This document shows positions 51,111-61,649 of a stretch of 62,000 nucleotides of DNA, one piece after another. The position numbers and the translations under genes were made by a program. Below the pieces are notes generated by a model, which saw nothing but the letters and a program-made list of their open reading frames with translations, had not been told where the DNA came from and did no database searches. Origin of the DNA: Apostichopus japonicus (Eukaryota; Echinodermata; Holothuroidea; Aspidochirotida; Stichopodidae); assembly GCF_037975245.1 (NCBI RefSeq), contig NC_092576.1, positions 7,022,501 through 7,084,500 of the forward strand, written 5' to 3'. The stretch's first letter is position 1; every line of letters starts with the position of its first letter.

Positions 51111-52221
51111 TTTGGTTACCTCCTTCCTCTCTTCCCACAATACTTGCTATAAAGTTATTTTGACTGTATGAACACTCACCATACAGATGTTCTGGTCAAC
51201 TGTGTGTAGCATTTTGTACTATAGGAACAGTAGCTGGACACCACTATATCTGATCATCTATGTGGATACCATTCTGTAGGACAGTATCTTGGGACTACAA
51301 GTGCCATCATCATCAAGTTCAATCACCTGTTGCAAAAGATATTTAACACTGTTGAGAAATAAATAAATAAATATGATATGGAATTAGCAAACTGTATGAA
51401 AGGTACTGTACACACTGTATGATTTGCAGAAGCAACTTGTTTGGTTTGTTCTGAAAGAGTATTTTTCATTGTACTAAAAGCATACGAACAGTACATACTG
51501 GAAATCCTCTACTGAAGCAACCACACAGTGCTGTTTACTGTACATTATAATGCCAAACATGACCTTCAAGTTGCTCTTCACGCTACTTAAAATTAAATCC
51601 TCACACTGACAAACTTTTGTATTATGTTATCTGTCATTAAGTTATCCATATAACATAATATGCTATGCCTACAACGACTGTACAACTTAACCTCCAAAGG
51701 GGCACCGACTTGTTAACTAGAAATATATACTTGAGCCAAGCCTAAGGTGAAAGTCTGCTAACTTAAAGAATAAGGTCTAACCTAGGCCCCATGCAAGGTG
51801 CAAACTTTGAACTTAAGCATAACATATAACGAAATTGAAAAAAATATATTGCTATGGGATAAGCATAAAGATAATAAAGTAAAAAAGTTAGTATGCATAA
51901 CTGTAGTAGGCGTAGTAATGTTACTATAGGCATCAATTAAAGGCTTAATAACATGTAGTAAACCCTGCTGGAATGAATGCAACAGGGGGCTTATTGTTCT
52001 CACTTGCCAGTTGGGGCAATTTTTTGTACCTGGTTTGATATTCAGTAGGCCTATACTCAGTCAGTACACTTTGGTACACCGTAGCCTTCAGTAATTAGGC
52101 TGAGGCCTATGTAGATTCACACCTCTTGTACAGAGTCTTGTGAGAGTAATTGTGGGAGTAATCTTGTGTTATGGTAACCTGTTTTGGAAGTTATTGTACA
52201 AATGTCATGTTAGTGAGTGTG

Positions 52222-52230
52222 TTTTAAGTA
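52222..52230. other. Empty target site for the TIR element
   Basis: TTTTAAGTA occurs once here, in tandem copy 1, within GTGTGTTTTAAGTATATCAA. In copy 2 the same point holds the element between two copies of TTTTAAGTA. Confidence 0.9.
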
Positions 52231-53734
52231 TATCAATGTAACTTTGGTATTTGTTGCCATGGATATATCTTATGCATCTCTCTTTCCCAAAATTGGGTTG
52301 AACATACAGTATGGTGTCATTCATGGTAGACCCAGGCCTCCATTTTGTGTGCTTGTTTCAACCTAGGCCTAGATTGTGAATTTGTGTAAAACTAGACTCA
52401 GTAGTTGTTTTACAATAACCAGCATTGAACCACATAGACCTGGAAACAATTTTATCCTGTCTAAAGTAAAGGCTTAGGCTACTCCCCCTGTTTGAAATAT
52501 TTTGACACATCGTCTTAATTTCCTTGACTCTTGAGGCTTAACACAATGGGAGTTAGGACTACAACTACAGTATGCACATAAAATTTCTAAGAGATTATAA
52601 TTTCATATCTCGGGAAGATATCAGGATTGCGTTCATTTTGCTTTAACTAAACTTAAGACCAAAAGTTATACACCAAGCCCAAGTTAGGCTAGGCTGGGTT
52701 ACCTCCTTCCTCTCTTCCCATGGCACTTGCTATAAAGTTATTTCGACTGTATGTACACTCACCATACAGATGTTCTGGTCAACTGTGTGTAGCATTTTGT
52801 ACTATAGGAACAGTAGCTGGACACCACTATATCTGATCATCTGTGTGGATACCATTCTGTAGGACAGTACCTTGGGACTATAAATGCCATCATCATCAAG
52901 TTCAATCACCTGTTGCAAAAGATATTTAACACTGTTGAGAAATAAATAAATATGATATGGAATTAGCAAACTGTATGAAAGGTACTGTACACACTGTATG
53001 ATTTGCAGAAGCAACTTGTTTGGTTTGTTCTGAAAGAGTATTTTTCCTTGTACTAAAAGCATACGAACAGTACATACTGGAAATCCTCTACGGAAGCAAC
53101 CACACAGTGCTGTTTACATAATGCCAAACATGACCTTCAAGTTGCTCTTCACGCTACTTAAAATTAAATCCTCACATTGACAAACTTTTGTATCATCTTA
53201 TCTGTCATTAAGCTATCCATATAACATAATATGCCAGGCCTACAATGACTGTACAACTTAACCTCCAGAATAAGGTCTAACCTAGGCCCCATGCAAGGTG
53301 CCAAATTTGAACTTAAGCATAACATATAACGAAATTGAAAAAATATATTGCTATGGGATGAGCATAAAGATAATAGATTAAAAAAGTTAGTATGCATAAC
53401 TGTAGTAGGCTTAGTAATGTTACTTTAGGCGTCAATTAAAGGCTAAATTACATGTAGTAAACCCTGGTGTCATGAATGCAACAGGGGGCTTATTGTTCTC
53501 ACTTCCCAGTTGGGGCAATTTTTTGTACCTGGTTTGATATTCAGTAGGCCTATACTCAGTCAGTACACTTTGGTATACCGTAGCCTTCAGTAATTAGGCT
53601 GAGGCCTATGTAGATTCACACCTCTTGTACAGAGTCTTGTGAGAGTAATTGTGGAAGTACAGTAATCTTGTGTTACGGTAACCTGTTTTGGAAGTTATTG
53701 TACAACTGTCACATTAGTGAGTGTGTTTTAAGTA

Positions 53735-54020
53735 GGCCGTGGCTATTCTTACGACGAGTCGTAACAATTATTTATAAACTATTCTTACGACAAAGGCAAA
53801 TTCAAGAGTAGTAAAGTAAATAAAGCAACTGCGCATGTAGTAGGGGTAACCCTAACCCTAAACATAACCCTAAACCTCGATCCTAACCCTTACCATAACC
53901 CTAACCGGAAATTATTGTTACTACTCGTCGTAAAAATAGTACGCCTGGTCATGAAAATAGCAACTGCGCATGCGTAGTCGGAAATTATTCTTACAACTAG
54001 TCGTAACAATAGCCACTTTG
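53735..54020. mobile_element. Intact 286-bp TIR element with 9-bp TSD
   Basis: Flanked by TTTTAAGTA at 53726-53734 and 54021-54029; the unoccupied site is preserved at 52222-52230. The termini are about 35-bp imperfect inverted repeats (GTGGCTATT followed by TTACGAC..AGT..GTAA), preceded by four unmatched outer bases (GGCC and CAAA). The centre holds telomere-like CCCTAA repeats (about 53845-53910) bracketed by GCAACTGCGCATG on both sides. No ORF. The 9-bp duplication suggests a Mutator-like origin. Same family as 1793-4544. Confidence 0.85.
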
Positions 54021-55107
54021 TTTTAAGTATTTCAATGTAACTTTTGTATTTGTTGACATGGATAGCTATATCTTATGCATCTCTCTTTCCCAAAATTGGG
54101 TTGAATATATGGTGTCATTCATGGCAGACCCCATTTTGTGTGCTTGTTTCAACCTAGGCCTAGATTGTGAATTTGGGTAAAACTAGACTCAGTAGTTGTT
54201 TTAAAATAACCAGCATTGAACCACATAGACCTGAAAACAATTTTACCCTGTCTAAAGAAAAGGCTTAGGCTACTGCCCGTTTGAAATATTTTTGACACAT
54301 CGTCTTAATTTCCTTGACTCTTGAGGCTTAACACAATTGGAGGAGGGTTAGGCCTAGAGCTTGTTTTAAAAAGACTGCAGCAGAGTATACACATAAAATT
54401 TCTACAAGATTATACTTTCATATCTCGGGAAGATATCAGGATTGCGTACATCTTGCTTTAACTAAACTAAAGACCAAAAGTTATACACCAAGCCCAAGTT
54501 AGGCTAGGCCTAGGATATATATGATAAGCGTATCCTATGCGAATCACTGTCTTGTCAGGCCATGGGAAAACGTTAGGCACCGCCTTTACAAAGGATTGAT
54601 TAATGACTAATTTCTTGACATGTTATCATGATTTGGCCGAAGAAAATGTCTATTTTCTTTACTTAATTAAGAGACGAAAACACCGAACCTATGCTTAAGC
54701 ATAACCTATTCAGTATGCGAAGTACCATGTAGGCCTACAGTACATACGGCTATAGTAACGACAGTAACACGTAAGGCGTCCTATGCAACGGCATAGGTCT
54801 CACGCTAACTTGATATCAAATTCAACGTAACTTTGGTAAATAGAAAGAAAATTTTACTTCTACTTGACCCACCAATAAAGAAGCCGCTTATCCACACATC
54901 ATCCCTGAAAGAATCGATAATATCTTCCGGTAAGTAGGAAATACGATGAAATATCTCGTTCAACAGCGTTGAGTTGAGCTGGTCGCGCAACACGTTTTAT
55001 TTAGTGTAATTTACGATTCATCATCGCGAACGAGCCTGTTTGTCTACAACGATGAACCAAACGGACCACATCACCAAACTAACCAATATCACCAAAAGGA
55101 CCTATTA

Positions 55108-55170
55108 CGCAAATGCAAAGCATCAAACGGACCAGTCAACTGGTCCGTTTGATGCCCGTCTGCGCATTTG
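55108..55170. repeat. Inverted repeat with GGTCCGTTTGATGC motif
   Basis: GCATCAAACGGACCAGT pairs with ACTGGTCCGTTTGATGC around two bases. Outer arms GCAAATGC and GCGCATTTGC extend the stem. Confidence 0.85.
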
Positions 55171-55212
55171 CTGGATCAAACGGACCAAAAACGCAGGCAT
55201 ACAGCTGGCTCC

Positions 55213-55216
<4 letters not shown>

Positions 55217-55268
<52 letters not shown>
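55217..55268. repeat. (CT)n(AT)n microsatellite
   Basis: About 13 CT units followed by about 12 AT units. Confidence 0.95.
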
Positions 55269-56764
55269 GTCATGCGCTATCGACCGATTTGCGCCATCGA
55301 TCGATAGCGCTGCGCTATCTATGGATCCGTCGTTAGCGCAAGCATCGGTAGATCGCGCTGCGCTATCAATCGATAGTTCGTGGGTCATGTAGGATTATAT
55401 TTTATGCGGAACTGCAGGCCTCAACATGGTTTTGCCGTATTCTTGTTGCATCTTGAGATGATTTTAAGGGAAACTGATGAGTTTGCATGGGAGATTTAGT
55501 GACGATGTTGTACTAGAAGTAACAAAGGAATCTAATAAATGGGTCTCTTAGTTTTACTAAGCTATAAGCATGATAAGCCCTATACTCTCTTAACTTCACC
55601 CCTTAATAGGCTACTATGTAGTACATCACAAATTTCACTAAATTTACTTACATTTTTTGCAGTTTGATATTTCCAGACGATCTGCACTAAATGAAGAATA
55701 ATTTTGATGAATCTAACCAACTCATGATCAGTGTCAGTTTCCCGTTATTCTCTTGTTGTAAAAATATGTAATTTAAAGAAGTAAATTGGCTTCATATGTA
55801 TGCTTTGGTCTTCCTTTTCTTTCTTCTTATCTCACCAGGACACACATTGCCACCGGTAACTTAGCTCATAGTAACAGTTATGCAAGCACTGTAGCCTAAT
55901 CTGTGTGCCTACAGAAACTGCCAAATAAACATGCACATTGCGTGATAATTGTCGATTAACGATTGTTTGACAAATAATACATTGTTTATCAGACTCCCGG
56001 ATCTGACTGAGAGGAACTCACGTCTCACAAGGAAGGTGTCAATCTTGAGGTATTTGACACAGATGTCATTACGCCATAGGGGGAGAATTAAAAGCAAAGT
56101 TTCCATGCCCTCAGGGAGCTCGGATGTGGGGCACTTTTTGGCGAGATAAGTAAAGCACAAATTGTAAAAAAAAAACGGTCGATTAGTTAGACTAGCAGAG
56201 TTACCAACAGGTAGAATGAAGGATTATAAAATTGAGCATCAGAAATGAAGGTAAAAATGCCGAAAGTTTATGCGAAACAACCAGAGACGTGATCACGGGT
56301 GCTCCCGGTAAAGGCCTCTTCAAACCATACATGCAACAATTATACTATTGTAATGCCTAAATACTGATGTGTGTTTCTGCACCACAGTAAGATCCCAAAA
56401 AATAATGAAGTTAACTCAAGAATTATCAATAACTTATTATAAAAATCGGTTACATGTTCATACTTGATAAATTTAATGCTATACGTTACAACGTGGGATT
56501 AAATCATTAGCCTTATAAAGAACACAATTATAAAATGATATTTGCAGACTTCAGAACAGGTGAATAAAATGGTTAAAATGATGTCACAGGCCTCCAAATT
56601 GGGTACAACATTAAAAATCATCGATGCTAATTGATTATTTTACACATTATTCTCAACAGTTTATCAATTATTAAAATCATTAAACATGTGAAATAATGTC
56701 ATTAAAGTCATGCTATAGTCCAATTTTTGTACAAGAGTTAAAATCCAGCGAATAGTCCAAAACT

Positions 56765-59320
56765 TTAGAGTTCATCACACAAACATGAATCGCAACGTTT
56801 CCACTGTCGGGCAGATTTATTAGTTAAATTCAAACATGTCCAGTAAAACCATTGTGCACATCCTTCGCATTCAACCATCAGATCCCCAGCATTCGGGCAA
56901 CGACAATCACAGTAAATGTTTGTCGCAGATCGGTTGAACACTTTCGGTTGACGGTAAAGCAACTTGGCGGGAAACCGGGAAATTTGCCCGTCATCGATGC
57001 ACTTGGCGAAATGGAGTCGTATCAATTCTGTATCGTAGGCAAGTTCGGTCGGATCGTCGTCGAATAATAGCGTAGTTGCGAAAGCGATCGCGTATGCTCC
57101 ACAATCGTATGCGTTTGGCTGCTGGTCGACGTTCATAACGTTGATGACAAGTTGATCCTCTCTGCAATGAACGTACTTTGCGATGGTCTTGATGGTATCG
57201 TGCGTTGGCTGTTGCCGCAGGGAGTCGTATACGCATACTGTATTGCTGTTTTCTGTTCCTATGTTCGATATCGTAATCCAATGATTGTCGTTGACGTGGA
57301 GGAATTGCGCGAATTCACCAATCGGGACAGCGAACGAGTTGTTTTGCTGAAGCACGGTGTCTTCCAACCCAGAGATGCTTGGGAACTCTTTCTTCAGGAG
57401 ATCGTTTGCGGCGCTCATATGTCGGTCGTTAAGCCATACTTTCTTCTTGATGTCTCGGCGGTCTTTTGGCGAAAGCGTAGGCGGCGACTTAGATTTTCCA
57501 GATGATGTTTCTTCTCTGTTGGCACAGGTCGACTTCGGGTGGCAGTGTGTTGAACATTTAATCTTCTTGACGCGGCACGTACATTTGTCGGTTTTGCAGC
57601 TGCCACTGCACGAACAATGTTTCTTAAGGAAGCGGTTTTCGGGATGGAACTTTATGGCTGCTTCGCGTAGGCTAATCTGTTGGTCGTTGTTCATCACTAT
57701 GTCGCCAGTGTACGTTTGGAGGTCTCCTCCCGTGAACTTCGTGTTGATGACTCCGAACGATGTAGTTAGTGAATAAGTCTTGACCTTGGACCCGTGAATT
57801 GCGCTGACAATGGCTGGGATGCGCAGCAAATCCGTTGCCGTTCGGTCTAACTTTGGAACTGCGACGCTGACGCGATCTCCGACTGAAAATTCTTGAACTT
57901 TGATGCGCTTCCTTCGATTGTACAATTGGGACATTCTGGCGTCTGAAATGTACGTGTTGTCTAAAGCGCGTTTACGTATCTCCGAGTGGCGACTTGGCTC
58001 TTTTTCGGCTAGCTGGTCGGGATCTGACGGAGGTGATTGCGATGCTGGCTGGCAGGCGGCTGAAGACGGTTGGGGAGAGTCGGCGGCTGAAGACGGTTGT
58101 GGCGATGCTGGTGATGCTAGTTGGTCTGTAATCCGTTCTTCTTCTGTAGCGGATGATGATGGCTTGAAAAGACGCGGTGCAGGAGTCAGCTTGATTCTTG
58201 ATTGAAGAGGAGCTGGAATCGGTCGAGTCTTTGTTGTGTTGTCGTCGTCCGTCTGCTGAATACCAATATCTTCCTCCTCAAAGCAGCCTTTGGCACCCGG
58301 AAATAACCCAGCTGGGACGCTTCTACCGAAGACAACGTGGTATGGTGCATCTTTGATGGTCTCTTGCCTGGCACAATTCATGGAAAATTGTATACGTGGC
58401 AGCCACGAAGCCCATGGGTATTGCAAGGCATCATCGTGGATCTTTTCTTCTTGCTTCATTGCTGCAATCTTCTTTTCGACTGTAAGATTTCCTCTCTCCA
58501 CGAGGCCCTGGGACTGGGAATGGCGGGGTCGACCGTTGACAAACGTTGTATCACCACCCCATCTCTCGAACAGCGCCTTTATGAGTTGGTTGACGAATTC
58601 TCTACCATTGTCCGAGTGAAAGATGTTTGGTGGACCGAAGTAGGCTAAAACCCTCTCCTCAATCAGCCTTGCCACTTCTTCTGCTGTCTTCTGCTTGAGG
58701 GGAAACAACACGTGATACTTGGAAAAGTGGTCCATGAAGTGGCCGATGTAGTTGTATTCTTCGTCCGGCGAATGTCGCATATCAATGAGGTCAACTTGAA
58801 CTCTTTCCAAGAAATCTGTTTGGATGATAGGCCGAAGAGGAGGTCTTGTAACTTGCGGTTGACTCAGCTGGCACACTGGACATTGTTTACAAAATTCTTG
58901 GATGAAACCTCGTGTCACACCGAAGTAGTGTCGCTGCACGTAGTCCATCACCTTCTTGTACCCGCTGTGCTTGAGTTCGTCTACGTGAATACCCTTTACG
59001 ACATCGAACACGTTGTCAGCATGGACAACTCGCAGGAACTTGCCGCTTCCCTCAACTTGTATCTTCTGCGCGTTTGGGATGACCAGAACTTGATTAAGAC
59101 CAAGGCCAGGAAGGTCGACAATCTGAAAATTCCGTGTTTTGACCCAATGTCGGAAGTGCGAATCCACCTTGATGCTTGGATCAAGAAGATGAGATTTTAT
59201 GGTATCGTACTTCTCCGCGCTGATGACTGGGCTCTTTGTTGAAGCAGCTTGGCGGTCGACGGTCTCCTGCATGTGTTCTCGAAAAGCTGGCTCTTTTTCC
59301 ATTTTTACGAATATCGTCAC
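56765..59320 (-). CDS. Ginger1-like integrase-type transposase with Ulp1 protease and PHD-like finger
   Basis: One unbroken 851-codon frame. Order of domains: an integrase zinc-binding region (about 110-150) with H112, H118 and CPVC (147-150); an rve/DDE core with D177 (QVDLID), D237 (FHSDNG) and E275 (QGLVERGN); a low-complexity Ser/Pro/Gln linker (360-440); a basic region and small beta-rich segment (465-560); a cysteine cluster CSCSGSCKTDKCTCRVKKIK (569-588), continuing with more Cys to 599, like CXC/TSO1; a Ulp1/C48 protease with H680-W681, D699 and C740-G741 preceded by QQPNAYD; and a PHD-like finger (804-846). Gypsy-type integrase followed by a Ulp1 protease is the published Ginger1 layout; host genes such as KRBA2 derive from it. 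There is no reverse transcriptase or LTR. The frame is intact, so it is either recently mobile or under selection. It would act in the nucleus on DNA. The first Met was taken as start. Confidence 0.85.
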   Translation of the reverse strand: MTIFVKMEKEPAFREHMQETVDRQAASTKSPVISAEKYDTIKSHLLDPSIKVDSHFRHWVKTRNFQIVDLPGLGLNQVLVIPNAQKIQVEGSGKFLRVVHADNVFDVVKGIHVDELKHSGYKKVMDYVQRHYFGVTRGFIQEFCKQCPVCQLSQPQVTRPPLRPIIQTDFLERVQVDLIDMRHSPDEEYNYIGHFMDHFSKYHVLFPLKQKTAEEVARLIEERVLAYFGPPNIFHSDNGREFVNQLIKALFERWGGDTTFVNGRPRHSQSQGLVERGNLTVEKKIAAMKQEEKIHDDALQYPWASWLPRIQFSMNCARQETIKDAPYHVVFGRSVPAGLFPGAKGCFEEEDIGIQQTDDDNTTKTRPIPAPLQSRIKLTPAPRLFKPSSSATEEERITDQLASPASPQPSSAADSPQPSSAACQPASQSPPSDPDQLAEKEPSRHSEIRKRALDNTYISDARMSQLYNRRKRIKVQEFSVGDRVSVAVPKLDRTATDLLRIPAIVSAIHGSKVKTYSLTTSFGVINTKFTGGDLQTYTGDIVMNNDQQISLREAAIKFHPENRFLKKHCSCSGSCKTDKCTCRVKKIKCSTHCHPKSTCANREETSSGKSKSPPTLSPKDRRDIKKKVWLNDRHMSAANDLLKKEFPSISGLEDTVLQQNNSFAVPIGEFAQFLHVNDNHWITISNIGTENSNTVCVYDSLRQQPTHDTIKTIAKYVHCREDQLVINVMNVDQQPNAYDCGAYAIAFATTLLFDDDPTELAYDTELIRLHFAKCIDDGQISRFPAKLLYRQPKVFNRSATNIYCDCRCPNAGDLMVECEGCAQWFYWTCLNLTNKSARQWKRCDSCLCDEL

Positions 59321-59329
59321 TATATATCA

Positions 59330-59700
59330 GTACTATATGAGGTCGATAGTCACTGTTGGCCCAATCACATCAGTAATTTAGCAGATTTCTTAGAACCTAG
59401 GCCTGAAAACATATGATACAACCTGATACATATGCCTGATTCAGCAATGGATTTAGGCTATCTCCATGTTACTGTAACGGAAATATAATTTGTTAGTGTG
59501 ATATTATCGTCATATGATTGAGCGTTCCCTCAGTTCTACCCGTCGATGGCCCCCAGAAGTCTGTAATTGTATCTCTCCCAAAATATGTGTAGAGCTGTTG
59601 CGAGTTGCAGGTGGGGACAGCCAATGAAAATCTTACCCCTGTTTGTTTGTAAACTTTGTTGAATCAGCACCCGAGTTTGGAGATGTTTCCCCCTTGTTAG
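59330..59700. other. 5' flank of the Ginger-like gene
   Basis: Presumed promoter side of the transposase gene. No TATA box placed convincingly and no terminal repeat recognised. Confidence 0.4.
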
Positions 59701-59708
59701 TGGTAGCG

Positions 59709-60478
59709 TATGGAACGCGAAAAGGGCAACCATATTTCGTTGTCTAAACTAAGTTTGTTGCTGTCTAAACTAAAGTTGTTGCTGCATTTATCATGTTGTT
59801 GCTCAAACTTACGTTGTTGTCTAAACTTACGTTGTTGTCTAAACTTACGTTGTTGCCTAAACTTACGTTGTTGTCTAAACCTACGTTGCCGTCTAAAGTT
59901 GGTTCCGTTGTCTACTAACGTTATTGCCCAATCACGTGATATAAAAATATGGGCTATTCGCGAGAGATTCAACTTGCGCTGTATATACATACACGTCGTT
60001 AATTTGCTGACCAATTACGAAATAGTCAATAAGATTGACACGAATCCCAACCCAATTACAAACCGGTCAACGCTCTCCACCATGCTACATACATGAGCTA
60101 GTAACTTCCCGTAAATGCGAAGAACAAAGGCGGCCTTGCCCACGTGACTGTTTTCCTAAACCCAGGCAGCAAGAACCAACCCCCTGCGCATAGTAATCAT
60201 ATGAAGCCCACGTGGTAAAGCAATTGTTGAACAGCGCCGATGGCAACAACGTAAGTTATAGACAACGAAATCAGTTTGCCCTTTTACGGAATGGCAAACT
60301 GATTTCGTTGTCTTATCTTAGTTTGTTGTTGCCTAAACTAAAGTTGTTGCTGCTGTTTTACCATGCTGTTGCTCAAACTCACGTTGATGTCTAAACTTCC
60401 GTTGTCTAAACTTACGTCGTTGTCTAAACTTACGTTAAACTTATCAACGAAATAAGTTTGCCCTTTTCGCGTTCCATA
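59709..60478. mobile_element. 770-bp TIR element with internal 18-bp array, 6-bp TSD
   Basis: A perfect 21-bp terminal inverted repeat (TATGGAACGCG...; its inverse ends at 60478). It is flanked by GTAGCG at 59703-59708 and 60479-60484. Inside each end is a run of TTGTTGTCTAAACTTACG units, about six at 59806-59890 and fewer near 60380-60440. A partial internal inverted copy of the end region lies at 60250-60310. No ORF of note. Superfamily not assigned. Confidence 0.8.
59806..59890. repeat. 18-bp tandem repeat inside the TIR element
   Basis: AAACTTACGTTGTTGTCT repeated about five times with small changes. Confidence 0.9.
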
Positions 60479-60824
60479 GTAGCGCAGATTGTTTAATTAG
60501 TTTTAGCTCACCACGCTCACGAGGTATTCCGAGATTGGCCTCTGACAGAGAAAGAACTGAGAGAACCGCCTATTTTCTGTAAATTGCGACCACTTAACTG
60601 GTATATTTGTACTATCGTACGAGTATGTGCTTGGCATGACTTCTAGGTTTAATTGTTTGTCTTAGGAAAGATAAATTCGGGTATCTTTCGGGTGACGGGG
60701 GATATTGTTCGTACACCTAGAAAAATCTAAGAAAACTATCATTGCGCTAAGTGCATTTAAGTAACAAGAGGGTGTATTTTTTAAGAGACATCATATTTGT
60801 TGTCTCCTTCTATAGGGGTTCGAT

Positions 60825-61216
60825 CATAGGCGTAGGAGCCCAGTTTGATTTGGGGGGGGGGGGGTCTGTAACGACTTGCCCGAAAAATGTAACCAATTTT
60901 TTTTGCACGCTTCGCGCGCATTCAACATCTGAATCTACATATCATATAGGCGCGCATCGGTTATTGCATTGCAAGCCAATTACATACAATCATATGCCAT
61001 GTTATTACCGTTCCATATCGGTTAGGAATTTTCGGGAAGTTGTTACAATAATAATGATAATAGTAATATAAGTTTAACCATTGAAAAACACATTGCAATT
61101 TTTTTTCTTTCTGTAGGTGCCCGAAAAATTCTCCTCAGATTGCCCGAATTTTCACAAAAATATTTGCTTGGGGGCTGCAGCCCCCCCCCCTAACCCCCCC
61201 GCCTCCTACGCCTATG
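60825..61216. mobile_element. hAT-like MITE with 8-bp TSD
   Basis: Begins CATAGGCGTAGGAG and ends CTCCTACGCCTATG, flanked by GGTTCGAT at 60817-60824 and 61217-61224. Long G and C runs lie just inside the ends. No ORF. An 8-bp duplication is the hAT rule. An inverted partial copy is at 40905-41258. Confidence 0.85.
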
Positions 61217-61504
61217 GGTTCGATAATTGTAATTTCGACTTTACTAGGGGGCTCACAAACGCTAGAACATGTGTTACAAATGGGCGTATGTCTTGTATAT
61301 ATCTTTTATGTTTTCTTAATCAGAGCAAGTAGTGAGAAAGAGAATGCAACAACGCTAGTATTATCCTTTATCTGTACATACATTTACCCACGTAATGGTT
61401 CGGTTGTGATTCGAAAAGAGATGTTTTATTTAGTAATCTAAAATGTTTTAACCTGTTGTTGAGTGAGTGCCAACAAAATATCTTGTATGCCTCCACGAGA
61501 TAGT

Positions 61505-61645
61505 GTAACTGCGTAACTGCGTAATTGCGTAGCTACGTAAGTGCGTAGTTGCGTAACTGCGTAACTACCTAGCTGCGTAAGCGCGTAACTACCTAACTGC
61601 GTAACTGCGTAATTGCGTAACTTCCTAAGTGCGTAACTGTGTTAC
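61505..61645. repeat. CTGCGTAA-type minisatellite
   Basis: About 14 degenerate 8-9-bp units (CTGCGTAA, GTGCGTAG, CTACCTAA). Confidence 0.9.
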
Positions 61646-61649
61646 CGCT

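Larger units (their letters stand above)
51113..54512. repeat. 1.6-kb tandem duplication, two copies
   Basis: Copy 1 runs from about 51113 to 52700 and copy 2 from about 52701 to 54512, both beginning GTTACCTCCTTCCTCTCTTC and ending CCAAGCCCAAGTTAGGCTAGG. They are very similar with small indels. Copy 2 is longer mainly because of the TIR element at 53735-54020. No coding potential is evident in either copy. Confidence 0.9.
54520..56760. other. No gene recognised; hairpin and microsatellite
   Basis: Holds an inverted repeat at about 55108-55170, a CT/AT microsatellite, and GC-rich CGATAGCGCTGCGCTATC-type repeats at 55285-55375. The stretch from 55400 to 56760 is AT-rich without recognisable features. 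It may contain the 3' UTR and left terminus of the Ginger-like element, but I could not find terminal repeats. Confidence 0.5.

Noticed and set aside
56765-59320. Gypsy/retroviral pol origin for the 851-codon frame
   Set aside because: Only the integrase part is gypsy-like. There is no reverse transcriptase, RNase H, gag or LTR, and the Ulp1 and PHD-like domains point to a Ginger-type DNA transposon.
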